DNA of 41,049 nt from a virus: positions 1 to 41,049 of the IMG/VR virus record IMGVR_UViG_3300021134_000009; one strand, given 5' to 3'. The position numbers and the translations under genes are program-made. Of this stretch, positions 25,021 through 33,860 are shown in pieces. The number at the start of each line of letters is the position of its first letter. The stretch's first letter is position 1. The notes beneath the pieces are model-generated. The model searched no databases, was not told the origin of the DNA, and saw only the letters and a list, made by a program, of their open reading frames with translations.

Positions 25021-25590
25021 ATGGCTAAACTGAACCAACGAGGTCAGCAGCGAATCAAGAGAATGTACGACAGTCTGGAGAACATCAGCAAGATGTTAAA
25101 CCGGCTGAAGCGTGAAGAACTTGAGGAATTGGTAGTAAGAGATCAAATAACCGTAACTCCAAGTTATGGCAAGAGCGGCGGATTTGCCGTAGGTCGTAGC
25201 GGTGGCGGAAAAGCCACAAGCTCCATTGTTGAGACAGCGGTCATTGCCAATATGGACGGTCGCAAAGTCCATGATCCCCTCCGCGAGAACTTAAAGCGGA
25301 TTGAACGCAACATCATCCAAGCCGAAGAGGCCATCCGTCAGATCCACGAAACCATTCGTGTTATCAATGACCCTGTTGAAAAGAAGCGTTCTACCCAAAC
25401 TTCTGAGCCATGCGAAATTTGTATGGTGCTACCAGCTGCTAAAACAGCTATGTGTATTCCCTGCTACCAGGATTGGGTGGACAATGGTGCTCCCGACCGT
25501 TTCCGGTGGAAGGCATATAAACGTCAAATTACCTCATCAGAAGGCGTACCGTTAGTAACCGATAAGCCAGCACCCCGACGAGCGGGTTAA
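25021..25590 (+). CDS. Coiled-coil plus zinc-finger protein upstream of terminase (189 aa)
   Basis: Starts MAKLNQRGQQRIKRMYDSL behind AGGAG (spacing about 13). A helical N-terminus, a Gly-rich loop (GKSGGFAVGRSGGGK, not a proper P-loop), a long helix (LKRIERNIIQAEEAIRQIHE), then CEIC and CIPCYQDW knuckles near 130-152. The C-terminal finger resembles small actinophage DNA-binding proteins. Its place two genes before TerL makes a small-terminase role conceivable but unproven. Confidence 0.75.
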   Translation: MAKLNQRGQQRIKRMYDSLENISKMLNRLKREELEELVVRDQITVTPSYGKSGGFAVGRSGGGKATSSIVETAVIANMDGRKVHDPLRENLKRIERNIIQAEEAIRQIHETIRVINDPVEKKRSTQTSEPCEICMVLPAAKTAMCIPCYQDWVDNGAPDRFRWKAYKRQITSSEGVPLVTDKPAPRRAG

Positions 25591-25594
25591 ACAT

Positions 25595-25622
25595 TTGACA
25601 AACGGAAATTATCGTGTACTAT
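25595..25622 (+). promoter_or_regulatory. Possible promoter TTGACA-N16-TACTAT
   Basis: Good hexamers, but the -10 (25617-25622) overlaps the ATG at 25621, so this promoter could not express that full ORF. It could serve the genes from 25807 onward. Confidence 0.45.
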
Positions 25623-25800
25623 GGAATCGTATAATCGGAAAAACTCTGCCCCCACGACAGAGGAACTATTGCTCCTCGGTTTCGAGGATTGGCAAATCAA
25701 ACTGATGAGAAATCTGCGACCTGAACTTCAATGGGAAGCGCATGATGAATTCGTCCGCCGATTGATGTCGAGCGAAGACACGGACAATTTCTACATTTAA
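25621..25800 (+). CDS. Hypothetical protein (59 aa)
   Basis: Open frame from ATG 25621 (MESYNRKNSAPTTEELLLLGFEDWQIKLM...). Translation from this ATG would need read-in from upstream, because a promoter -10 overlaps it; a shorter start at an internal ATG near 25708 is possible. Helical, acidic end. Function unknown. Confidence 0.55.
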   Translation: MESYNRKNSAPTTEELLLLGFEDWQIKLMRNLRPELQWEAHDEFVRRLMSSEDTDNFYI

Positions 25801-25806
25801 GGAACT

Positions 25807-26079
25807 ATGTCTGAAGAAAACGAATTTGAACACATCGCTGAACAACTAGCTGGCCTAGTTGGTGAAAGCGAATTACAAGCTCGCGAATATCTTGGCAACG
25901 AGAAATACGAAGAGATGGAAGCATTGATTAATCTGTCTAATCAGATTAATCTGCAAAAAGAGCAAGCCTACGTTAAGTGCGGACTTGCTTTGACAAATCT
26001 CTACAACATTATTTCCGGTGCAATCACTGTCGCCGTGCTACTAGGAATTGCTTGGTCAATTTACGCCTGGGTTAACTAA
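25807..26079 (+). CDS. Tail-anchored membrane protein (90 aa)
   Basis: Starts MSEENEFEHIAEQLAGLVGE behind AAGGAAC. Acidic helical N-terminal two thirds, then one hydrophobic C-terminal helix (IISGAITVAVLLGIAWSIYAW, about 68-88). Stop overlaps the terminase start. Role unknown. Confidence 0.75.
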   Translation: MSEENEFEHIAEQLAGLVGESELQAREYLGNEKYEEMEALINLSNQINLQKEQAYVKCGLALTNLYNIISGAITVAVLLGIAWSIYAWVN

Positions 26080-27605
26080 TGTCTAACTTTGGTAAGTTTA
26101 TTTCGGACTCTGTAGTCCCACCAAGTATTGATGCGTTTAGTGCGCTCAACTATACTCCTACTTCGCGACAATTAGCTTTCCACGAAGCATCACGCAAAAA
26201 GACAGAAGCAATTCTGTATGGTGGTGCAGCCGGTGGTGGTAAGTCATGTGCGTTCGTTATGGACGCTATCTGGCATGCAGTAAACTACCCTGGTATGAAG
26301 ATCGGTTGTTTCCGTCGTTCATACCCTGAGCTCGAAGAATCATTCCTTGCGGAACTCGCTAAGCGCGGTTACGCTAAGGCACTTGGTGCGCGTTGGATCT
26401 CCACAACCAAAGTGTTGAAGTTTCCTAACGGCTCAGTTATTAACTTCTCTTACGCTGAAAACCTTGTTGACGCATCCCGTATTCTTGGTGGTGAGTATCA
26501 AGCGTTTTACATTGACGAAGCTTCGCTGATGCTCCCTACTGTTATCCAGCACATTGAGGAGCGTCTACGTTCTGGTAATAAATTGGTTCCTGTCATCGGG
26601 TTGCGCCTCGCATCGAACCCTGGCGGTGTAGGTCACAAGTACCTCAAAGATAGATTTATTAACCCGACGAAGCGGGGTAAGCAGCTGTACACGGAAGTGA
26701 TCGAGGGCACGACCTTTACTCGTACAGTTGCTTACATTCCCGCAAAAGCCTCTGATAACCCTCACATTAACGAGGGTTATGACGCTGTTCTTAATTCCAT
26801 TCCAGACCCACAACGTCGAGCAGCAATGCGTGACGGAGACTGGGACTCGATGGTCGGACAGTTCTTTGAGCAATGGAGTCACATTAAGCATGTGGTCTCA
26901 TCGTTCCCAATACCTAAAGAATGGCCACGCTACGCTGGCATTGACTATGGATACGCCGCCCCTTGGGCCGTGGTCTGGGTCTCTGTAGATAACGATGGTC
27001 GGATCTGGGTATATCGAGAAGCGTACTCAACCAAAGTAAACGCTGACTATCAGGCCAAGATTATTCTTGAAACAGAAAAGTCTGCGGGTGAGCACGAAGT
27101 AATCCGAGTGGCCGACCCCTCAATGTGGGGAAGCCGAGGTACACCTCTCTCAATCGCTGACATCTACGGCCAAGAAGGCTGTGGAATTATGCCGGCGGAC
27201 AATGATCGAATTAATGGTTGGTCGAGAGTCCATCATTTCCTCAATGACGGTCCAGCGTGTGAATACCACCGCTCTATGGGTATGGATTCCTGCCCTATGA
27301 TGCACGTCTTCGAAGATAAGTGCCCAATGTTCATTGAGACCATTCCGGCCCTTCCAAGAAGTGCCGCAAAGCCGGACGATGCCGAAACCCGCAATGTTGA
27401 TGACCACATTGCTGACGCATTGAGGTATGTAATTATGGCCGTAAACACGTTTGCGCGCCCAATCATTTACGACGAAGATCCAATATTCCAATCGGGCTTG
27501 CCCGAGACAATGGCTAGAGGTCCTGAAAATAATAATCCCAATCTGGCGCTGCCAGTAATTGGCGGAAAATTTGTTGGGGACTTTGGTTACTCGAGTCCCT
27601 TCTAG
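26079..27605 (+). CDS. terL: Terminase large subunit (508 aa)
   Basis: DNA-packaging motor. Walker A GGAAGGGKS at about 48-56, Walker B YIDEAS at 144-149, coupling motif region LASNPGG near 178-183. The C-terminal nuclease domain begins YAGIDYG near 285-291 and ends with DHIADALRY near 442-450, supplying the acidic metal ligands. Length is normal. Located right before the portal gene, as in most tailed phages. No separate small subunit is certain. Confidence 0.95.
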   Translation: MSNFGKFISDSVVPPSIDAFSALNYTPTSRQLAFHEASRKKTEAILYGGAAGGGKSCAFVMDAIWHAVNYPGMKIGCFRRSYPELEESFLAELAKRGYAKALGARWISTTKVLKFPNGSVINFSYAENLVDASRILGGEYQAFYIDEASLMLPTVIQHIEERLRSGNKLVPVIGLRLASNPGGVGHKYLKDRFINPTKRGKQLYTEVIEGTTFTRTVAYIPAKASDNPHINEGYDAVLNSIPDPQRRAAMRDGDWDSMVGQFFEQWSHIKHVVSSFPIPKEWPRYAGIDYGYAAPWAVVWVSVDNDGRIWVYREAYSTKVNADYQAKIILETEKSAGEHEVIRVADPSMWGSRGTPLSIADIYGQEGCGIMPADNDRINGWSRVHHFLNDGPACEYHRSMGMDSCPMMHVFEDKCPMFIETIPALPRSAAKPDDAETRNVDDHIADALRYVIMAVNTFARPIIYDEDPIFQSGLPETMARGPENNNPNLALPVIGGKFVGDFGYSSPF

Positions 27606-27616
27606 AAAGATAAAGC

Positions 27617-29173
27617 ATGGCTATCACATCTTTTAGAAAGGGAATAGACGAGGCGTACTTCAACGCTATGGCGCAGATCGAAGAAGGTCGCCCCAAAGCA
27701 TCGCCTAAGCGTGCCGGTTTTGGTACAGGAATTCCAATCGGTGGATCTACCGAAACAAACCCCGGCGTAAACGTTACTGCCGGAACAATGGACCGCAACT
27801 CCTTCATGGAGCAATTGCTTCAGGCTTACCTTGCCTGCACATGGTCCTCAGCCGCAATCGACACTATTGCCCGTACAGCAACCGCTGGCGGCCTTGAGTG
27901 CGTTTACGTTACAACTGCTACTGGCGAGAACAAGACCCCAGAAGCCCCTGAAGAAGTCAAGAAGGTTCAGGCCCTCTTAAACTACATCAACCCATACGAC
28001 GACGTTCGTCAGTTGATGCGTAAGGTTGTAACAGACCTCCTCATTTTTGGTGACTCGTTCACTGAAGTTGTGTGGGTAATGGGAGAGCCAGCTGCGCTTT
28101 ACCCGCTAGACCCAACAACAATGACCGTACTCGCAGATGAGCACGGAAACGTTTCTGGCTACCACCAGAAGACAAAGACAAATCGCGAGTCAATCTTCAA
28201 GCGTCACGAAGTTATCCACGTTAAGTTTGACTCACCCGGTGACACCCTTTACGGTGTGTCTCCAACGCAAAAGAACATTCTTCCCATTACTTCATGGCTC
28301 TTTACAGCCGCTCTTATTAAAGAGACAATGAAGAAGGGTGACCCACTGCGCGCACACGTTGACTGGCCAATCGCATTGCCAGAGTCGGAGATGAAAAAGC
28401 TCCAGCAACAGTACGCAGTTCGCAACCTTGGTGCACGCAACATTGGTAACCTCTTTGAGACCAAGGGTGGCGCACAGGTTCGCGAAATGGGAATGAACCA
28501 GATCAACAACTGGTTGAACACGCTACAACAGCGTCGCGACGAGATCCTCTCCGGTTACGGAGTTCCTCCATCAAAGGTTGGTGTTATCGAAGCCGGTAAC
28601 ATCGGCGGTGGTACTGGAACCCAGCAGGACAAGACTTTCCGTGTCAACACAGTTGGTCCAATTCAAGAACTCATTCTTGAGAAGTTTGCTTTCCACCTCA
28701 TGTACGAGGCTTACGGCATTACTGACTGGACATTGAAGTTTGGTGTTGTGGACTGGCGAGATGACGAAGTTATCGAGCAAATCCGCGACCAGCGTATTCG
28801 TAACGGTTCTTGGACAATTAACCGCGCTCGCGCCGACATCGGTGAGCCACCAATTGACGGTGGAGATGAAGCGGTTCTTGTTGACCGACAGAACATGGTT
28901 CTGTGGCAAGATATCCACGATCTCTCCAAGGCTAACCTTGGACTCGTGCAGGCGCAGGTCAAGACCGCAAATGCACCAGTTATGGGCAAGACCAATCCCG
29001 GCGGTAAAGACGTTAAGGTTGCTAACCCAGACGAAAAGCCTAAGACATCACAGGCACCAGCCGCACTTGACCCGCTAACCACGCCTAAGGGCACAGAGTC
29101 CGTCAAGAGCGAATTAGCAGAGATTAAAGAAGCATTGCTTACACTGCTTGCAAAGGTTGAAGATGTCCAGTAA
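27617..29173 (+). CDS. Portal protein (518 aa)
   Basis: Identified by size, position after TerL and typical content: DLLIFGDSFTEVVW, LDPTTMTVLADEHGNVSGY, HEVIHVKFDSPGDTLYGVSP, then ILSGYGVPPSKVGVIE, the usual portal core pattern. It forms the dodecamer at the capsid vertex and docks the terminase. The C-terminal tail is Lys/Ala/Pro-rich with a final helix. Overlaps the next small gene by 11 bases. Confidence 0.9.
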   Translation: MAITSFRKGIDEAYFNAMAQIEEGRPKASPKRAGFGTGIPIGGSTETNPGVNVTAGTMDRNSFMEQLLQAYLACTWSSAAIDTIARTATAGGLECVYVTTATGENKTPEAPEEVKKVQALLNYINPYDDVRQLMRKVVTDLLIFGDSFTEVVWVMGEPAALYPLDPTTMTVLADEHGNVSGYHQKTKTNRESIFKRHEVIHVKFDSPGDTLYGVSPTQKNILPITSWLFTAALIKETMKKGDPLRAHVDWPIALPESEMKKLQQQYAVRNLGARNIGNLFETKGGAQVREMGMNQINNWLNTLQQRRDEILSGYGVPPSKVGVIEAGNIGGGTGTQQDKTFRVNTVGPIQELILEKFAFHLMYEAYGITDWTLKFGVVDWRDDEVIEQIRDQRIRNGSWTINRARADIGEPPIDGGDEAVLVDRQNMVLWQDIHDLSKANLGLVQAQVKTANAPVMGKTNPGGKDVKVANPDEKPKTSQAPAALDPLTTPKGTESVKSELAEIKEALLTLLAKVEDVQ

Positions 29174-29309
29174 CTCTAACGTCAACGAGCCTAACGTGAA
29201 CAACGAAGGCGGTCTGCGTATGAACGCAGACGGTTCAGAGACATTAATCCCATACAAAGGATTGACGGCTGCTAAGGCTGCCGCTCTAGTGTCTAAAGAA
29301 GTCGGCTAA
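29163..29309 (+). CDS. Small hypothetical protein (48 aa)
   Basis: Frame from ATG 29163 (MSSNSNVNEPNVNNEGGLRMN) overlapping the portal end, stopping at TAA that overlaps the next ATG. Asn-rich N-terminus and a helical end (LTAAKAAALVSKEVG). Probably a minor head-region protein; unknown family. Confidence 0.6.
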   Translation: MSSNSNVNEPNVNNEGGLRMNADGSETLIPYKGLTAAKAAALVSKEVG

Positions 29310-29791
29310 TGAGTAACTATCTCGGGCGTGCGGGTGCTTACGCGCTTCACAAACGCTACCCGACAGGATCTCAAACAGCAGCTCAGTTAAAGGCTGAACG
29401 CGAAAACCTTATTAAAGCGCGCGCTGCTCGTGGTGAATACCGCCACACAAAGTCAGTAACGTATCACGGTCTCCGGAGGGCATCGGTTTCTGGACGTGGA
29501 AGCATTGCGGCTGGTAGGACATATCGACTGTCTTACCTTAGACCAGACCGATTCCGTACCGTAAACGTTCGGTACATTCGGTACAGAAAGAAATACACGA
29601 TTCGTCCGATTCGTATTACTGGTCTTCACAGAAAATTTCGCAGCAGAATCTCTCCGGGTAAATACTTGGGAAGAACTGCGTGGGGCGCTTCAAGAACGCC
29701 ACACTTCAAAAAGAGAGCGAGTAGACGCCAAAGACGTTTCCGAACCATTGCAAGATGGAAAGGTCGCGGAAGGCGTTTTACTCCAAAATAA
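29309..29791 (+). CDS. Very basic Arg/Tyr-rich protein (160 aa)
   Basis: Starts MSNYLGRAGAYALHKRYP. Arginine is extremely frequent (for example RASRRQRRFRTIARWKGRGRRF near the end, and IRYRKKYTIRPIRI mid-protein). Lies between portal and protease genes. Such charge suggests DNA or capsid-interior contact, perhaps an ejected or DNA-condensing head protein (inference). No recognised family. Confidence 0.7.
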   Translation: MSNYLGRAGAYALHKRYPTGSQTAAQLKAERENLIKARAARGEYRHTKSVTYHGLRRASVSGRGSIAAGRTYRLSYLRPDRFRTVNVRYIRYRKKYTIRPIRITGLHRKFRSRISPGKYLGRTAWGASRTPHFKKRASRRQRRFRTIARWKGRGRRFTPK

Positions 29792-29799
29792 ATTTATAT

Positions 29800-32181
29800 A
29801 TGGCAGATGGTTTTTCACCCCCACAACAAGTAAGAAGCAACGCGGCTCGCTCACTAGAACTTCGCAAGAAGTTTGGTCGCGGTATGACCGCGGTTGGCGT
29901 TGCACGCGCTCGCGATTTGTCGAACGGTAAAAACATCTCCGCTGACACCATTAAGAGAATGCACTCATACTTTGCCCGTCACGAAGTTGACAAAAAGGGT
30001 AAGGACTGGGCAAACGCTTCAAACCCATCAGCCGGCTACATTGCGTGGCTTGGTTGGGGTGGAGATGCCGGGCGTTCTTGGGTTAACGGAATTATCAAAA
30101 AGCTTGATGCCAAAGAATCTCAGGAGACTCCAACTATGGCCTCAACCAAGGCAGCTACAATCCGTGGCATTTTCCTTAAGCCAGGACTTTCAAAGAATCG
30201 TCGCCTTTACACCAAGGGCAACATTGCCAAGGCCGTAGAGCGCATGAAGCAACAGCTTGCTAGCGGTGAGGGCATGCCCCTCAACATGGCTACAAGCCAC
30301 GGAGCTGCTTTCAAGGACGACGCTATGTCAACCGTTGCCCGCGTTACTAACGTGTGGCTTAACAACGATGGATCAGCTTCCTTCGAAGCCGATGTAGCGA
30401 ACACAGCAAACGGTCGCGACCTTGCGAACCTTGCAGTTGGAAACTTTATTAAAGGCGTTTCTATTCGTGGAGAATGGCGCGGGGAGCCAAGGGCTATTAC
30501 TTACAGCGACGGCGAAGAAGCCACAACCGCTGACGACCTTGCTATTCACGGCATTGACTTCACTAACAGCCCTGGCGTTGAAGGTGCTGAAATTCAGTAC
30601 GCAACGCTTGCTGAGTCTTACAACCGTCTTTCCATTTTCGAATCAGTCGAGAATGTAGAAATCGTAGAAAAGTTTGACGCTATGTCAGAAGTCGACACAG
30701 AAGAAATTATCCGCGGAGCCGTAGAGAGCGCAATGGAAGCTTTGGCAGAGGCCAAGGATCCCAAGAAGCCTTACGGTGACGTAGTGTACGCCGACCCCGG
30801 CTACCAGAAGGACAAGCAGAAGCGTTACCCAATTAACACCGCTGCTCACGTCCGTGCCGCTTGGTCATACATCAACCAAGCTGACAACGCTCACCTTTAC
30901 ACAACCGCTCAGCTTGCTCGGGTTAAGTCCCGAATCAAGTCAGCCGCTAAGAAGTTTGGCATTAACATTGTTAGCGAGCAGACTCAGCTTGCCGCAGACA
31001 TTCAAGACGTTCTCGAGGCTTACGCTTCAATCGCTTTGGTAAACGACGCCGACACAATCAACATTACCGGTTACACGCAGGATCCTCACCTTTTGAAGAC
31101 TGTTGCTAACCGAATTGCCTTCGGCGCTATTGCTGCTATGCACGCAATTGACCCAGATGACGATGGCGATATCTACCTATCTAAGCCTGACTGGTCACAG
31201 GTTGATGCAACTGGCGATGCTAGTGGCATGGGACCAGAGGAAGAAAACATGCCAGACGACAACAATATGGAATGCGAGCACTGCGGAAACGTAGATTGCC
31301 CAGAGGGCTCAACTTTCTGCCCTTCTTGTGGCGGACAGCTTTCACCAATTTCTAACACCTACGCGATGGAGTGCCACGAATGTGGAACCCCAGCGATGGA
31401 AGGTGCAATGTTCTGTCACAACTGCGGTGCGGCCCGAGTGGTCACACCTGGCAGTGGTGCTCAGGAGTGCGAATCTTGTGGCGCTAACTGCGCTCAAGAC
31501 GCAATGTTTTGCCCCACTTGTGGGACATCTATATCACAGGCGGAGTCGACCGACAACGCCTCTATTCAGAAACAGGAGACTGAAGAAATGAGTGACGAAA
31601 ACGCCACCGTAGCTGACGAGACTCCAGCTGAGGAGACAGCGGTCGAGTCGACCACTGCTCGTACGCTGAGCGACGCAGACCTTCAAGCCCTTGCCGCCCT
31701 AATCATGGGCGCTAAGGCAACCGAAAACACCGAGGAAGAAGTAGCAGCTGAAGTTGCTCCCGAAGCAGAAGTGGCGGCTGAAGAGCCTGCTGTTGACGCT
31801 GAGGAAGTAGCCGTAGAGCCTGCTGCCGACGCCGAAGAATCACACGAATCTAAGGAGATTTCAGTGTCAGAAAACAAGATGTTTAGCGCAGAGGAAGTTA
31901 CTGCAATGATTGCTGAGGCCGCTAAGAACGCCGCCACAGCAGCCGTTGAAGAGGCTACCCGAAACGCTATCGAATCCTACCGTACCGGCAAGACCCCAGC
32001 TTCACGCAAGGGGCTTACCGGAACAGCAGGTAGCGAAGCTTCCGACTTGTCAGAAGCAGAGCTCACGCCTGAGGCATTGGCCGAGATGTCGTCGACCAAC
32101 TTCCGTAAGGTTCAAGCAGAGACATGGGGAGATCACCCATTTTTCGCAACCAAGTTCGCTCAGGCTGAGCGCGGCTTTTAA
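29800..32181 (+). CDS. Prohead protease-zinc ribbon-scaffold polyprotein (793 aa)
   Basis: Start MADGFSPPQQVRSNAARSLEL at ATG 29800; an earlier in-frame ATG lies inside the preceding gene. Domains in order: residues 1-105, a small 'NAARSLELRKKFGRGMTAVGVARARDL'-type domain; about 113-290, prohead protease with candidate catalytic His in TSHGA and Ser in KGVSIRG; about 320-390, DUF6582-like (YGDVVYADPGYQ...AAWSYINQADN); about 490-580, three zinc ribbons (CEHC/CPSC, CHEC/CHNC, CESC/CPTC); then an acidic Ala/Glu linker and a helical scaffold-like tail. Internal starts with good ribosome sites lie at 30136, 31588 and 31864. Confidence 0.85.
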   Translation: MADGFSPPQQVRSNAARSLELRKKFGRGMTAVGVARARDLSNGKNISADTIKRMHSYFARHEVDKKGKDWANASNPSAGYIAWLGWGGDAGRSWVNGIIKKLDAKESQETPTMASTKAATIRGIFLKPGLSKNRRLYTKGNIAKAVERMKQQLASGEGMPLNMATSHGAAFKDDAMSTVARVTNVWLNNDGSASFEADVANTANGRDLANLAVGNFIKGVSIRGEWRGEPRAITYSDGEEATTADDLAIHGIDFTNSPGVEGAEIQYATLAESYNRLSIFESVENVEIVEKFDAMSEVDTEEIIRGAVESAMEALAEAKDPKKPYGDVVYADPGYQKDKQKRYPINTAAHVRAAWSYINQADNAHLYTTAQLARVKSRIKSAAKKFGINIVSEQTQLAADIQDVLEAYASIALVNDADTINITGYTQDPHLLKTVANRIAFGAIAAMHAIDPDDDGDIYLSKPDWSQVDATGDASGMGPEEENMPDDNNMECEHCGNVDCPEGSTFCPSCGGQLSPISNTYAMECHECGTPAMEGAMFCHNCGAARVVTPGSGAQECESCGANCAQDAMFCPTCGTSISQAESTDNASIQKQETEEMSDENATVADETPAEETAVESTTARTLSDADLQALAALIMGAKATENTEEEVAAEVAPEAEVAAEEPAVDAEEVAVEPAADAEESHESKEISVSENKMFSAEEVTAMIAEAAKNAATAAVEEATRNAIESYRTGKTPASRKGLTGTAGSEASDLSEAELTPEALAEMSSTNFRKVQAETWGDHPFFATKFAQAERGF
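31588..32181 (+). CDS. Possible nested scaffold protein, internal ATG (197 aa)
   Basis: In-frame ATG at 31588 preceded by AGGAG at 31574-31578. The product would be the acidic linker plus helical tail of the polyprotein, matching how lambda Nu3 is made inside gene C. A shorter version from GTG 31864, behind AAGGAG (31852-31857), would be 105 residues. Confidence 0.5.
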   Translation: MSDENATVADETPAEETAVESTTARTLSDADLQALAALIMGAKATENTEEEVAAEVAPEAEVAAEEPAVDAEEVAVEPAADAEESHESKEISVSENKMFSAEEVTAMIAEAAKNAATAAVEEATRNAIESYRTGKTPASRKGLTGTAGSEASDLSEAELTPEALAEMSSTNFRKVQAETWGDHPFFATKFAQAERGF

Positions 32182-32213
32182 TCCAACTAACCAATCTTTA
32201 AGGAGATTAGCAA

Positions 32214-33764
32214 ATGTCAAATGACTTGCAAGAAGCCCTTACTGCTGCTGGTGCTGCCGCACTGGTACAGAAGCAGATTGACCCAGTATTGCTCGAGTAC
32301 CAGCGCCGCTACGCGCCTCTGGTCCGCGCTCTGCCGTCAACCAAGTGGGGCTCCACAGTATACTACTTCAACAAGCGTACAACTCTGCCTTCGGGTGGTT
32401 TCGTAACGGACGGTGGCGCACGCCCTGTTTCGACTTCGAACTACGCTCAGGAGAACTTCCAGATTCGTCTGCTCCAGTCAGTCGGTGCTGTCACCGGTTA
32501 CTCGCAGGCTGTCACGGCTGACCTTATTGGTGACCTCCGTGCCCGTGAAATCGAGGGTGCTGCCCGCGGTTTGTACTGGGACATTGAGACTGCACTGATC
32601 TGGGGTGCCGAGGCTCCTACCACGAACGGTGCTTACCCACAGTTCGACGGCTTGGACGTAATCTGCTCATCCTTCTCATCAGCTTCAACCGGTGGCCCTT
32701 CAACAGGCATCGGCGGCGGTACAATCGACAACTACGGCGGTGCTTCAACTTGGGGCGCTCCTAACTTCTCACCTTGGACTGACGGCATTGACCAGAACGC
32801 AATCGACATGGCCGGCGGCTCGCTGACCCTCGGTGCTTTGGACCTTGTCATTGACCTCGTTGAGTCAAACGTTGCCGAGCCCGTCGAGAACTCCGAGTGG
32901 ATGTTCCTCATGTCACCTTCGGCTAACAGCCGTTTGAGCCAGTTGCTTGTCAACCAGCAGCGTTTCGTTGACCAGGTTGAAATTGCAGCAGGTTTGATCG
33001 TTCCTTCATACCGCGGTATCCCAGTTGTCAAGTCTTCATTCTTGTCACCTCGTACCAACGTAATGGGCGCTGTTTCAACCTCATCAACCACCGGTACCCT
33101 TGGCGCCGCAACCTACTTCTACAAGGTTGCTCCTGTCATCGCTCGCTTCGGTGAAATCCAGGCTGCTGCTACAGCTGCTGCTGGTGTCACCTTGGCTTCA
33201 GCCGGCGGTATCTCGCTGTCATTCTCGACCCCAACCGGTCCAGAAGGCTCACAGCCCACACACTACAAGGTCTACCGTGCCACTGGTACGAGCGGAACCC
33301 TTCCTGCCAACAGCTTGTTCTCACTTGTTGGTATGGTCGACGCTTCCTACCTCGACTCAACCGGCAACATCTGGCCTACCACAAAGATTACCGACACTGG
33401 TACAGCTTTGGTTCCTAACGACGGATCGCACTCCATCGGTACCGCTCCAACAACGTACTTCTACGGTAACACTGGAATGCACCCACTCTCCTCAAACGGC
33501 GAGCAGAGCGTCTTCCTCATGTCCCGTGACCCCAACTACATCACACGTCCATTCGTGCGTGAGATGCAGCCGGTCAACGTCTACCCGACCACTGCTTCGC
33601 CTGACAGCCTGCCATTCGCATTCGTTGCGGACACCACGCTCGCTGTTCGTGCTCCTAAGTACATCGGTCGTTTGGCTAACGTCGTCGCTTCGTTGGACAA
33701 GACTGCTGGTAACGGAATTCTTCCTACCAACTCGTCTTACACACCTAGCTTCGTAGTTGACTAA
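32214..33764 (+). CDS. Major capsid protein with FN3-like insert (516 aa)
   Basis: HK97-type major capsid protein by position after the protease/scaffold gene and a strong AAGGAG site. Conserved-looking N-terminal part (YYFNKRTTLPSGGFV..., SVGAVTGYSQAVTADLIGDL) and C-terminal part (REMQPVNVYPTT...). Residues about 285-400 look like a fibronectin type III domain (TYFYKVAPV...GEIQ..., HYKVYRATGTSG), which would project from the capsid surface. Codon use is strongly biased, as expected for an abundant protein. Confidence 0.9.
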   Translation: MSNDLQEALTAAGAAALVQKQIDPVLLEYQRRYAPLVRALPSTKWGSTVYYFNKRTTLPSGGFVTDGGARPVSTSNYAQENFQIRLLQSVGAVTGYSQAVTADLIGDLRAREIEGAARGLYWDIETALIWGAEAPTTNGAYPQFDGLDVICSSFSSASTGGPSTGIGGGTIDNYGGASTWGAPNFSPWTDGIDQNAIDMAGGSLTLGALDLVIDLVESNVAEPVENSEWMFLMSPSANSRLSQLLVNQQRFVDQVEIAAGLIVPSYRGIPVVKSSFLSPRTNVMGAVSTSSTTGTLGAATYFYKVAPVIARFGEIQAAATAAAGVTLASAGGISLSFSTPTGPEGSQPTHYKVYRATGTSGTLPANSLFSLVGMVDASYLDSTGNIWPTTKITDTGTALVPNDGSHSIGTAPTTYFYGNTGMHPLSSNGEQSVFLMSRDPNYITRPFVREMQPVNVYPTTASPDSLPFAFVADTTLAVRAPKYIGRLANVVASLDKTAGNGILPTNSSYTPSFVVD

Positions 33765-33787
33765 GCCGTAGTCGTATCAATTTCAGT

Positions 33788-33827
33788 AAGGTGGGCAGGC
33801 TCCCCTCGTTCCTCCCCTGCCCACCTT
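33788..33827. terminator. Strong hairpin after the capsid gene
   Basis: Arms AAGGTGGGCAGG and CCTGCCCACCTT, 24 bases after the capsid stop, without a T-run. May reduce read-through or protect the capsid mRNA 3' end. Confidence 0.55.
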
Positions 33828-33860
33828 GCTGGATTTACTCCGCTCAAAGGAAATAGATTT

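Noticed and set aside
25021-25590. Gly-rich GRSGGGKAT segment as an ATP-binding P-loop
   Set aside because: It lacks the hydrophobic strand and the Walker B partner expected; more likely a flexible loop in a coiled-coil/zinc protein.
27150-27491. 113-aa minus-strand ORF inside the terminase gene
   Set aside because: Antisense shadow of a strongly supported gene; no promoter or ribosome site.
33100-33756. 218-aa ORF in another frame of the capsid gene
   Set aside because: Ser/Thr/Pro/Arg-rich sequence produced by biased codons of the capsid gene read out of frame.
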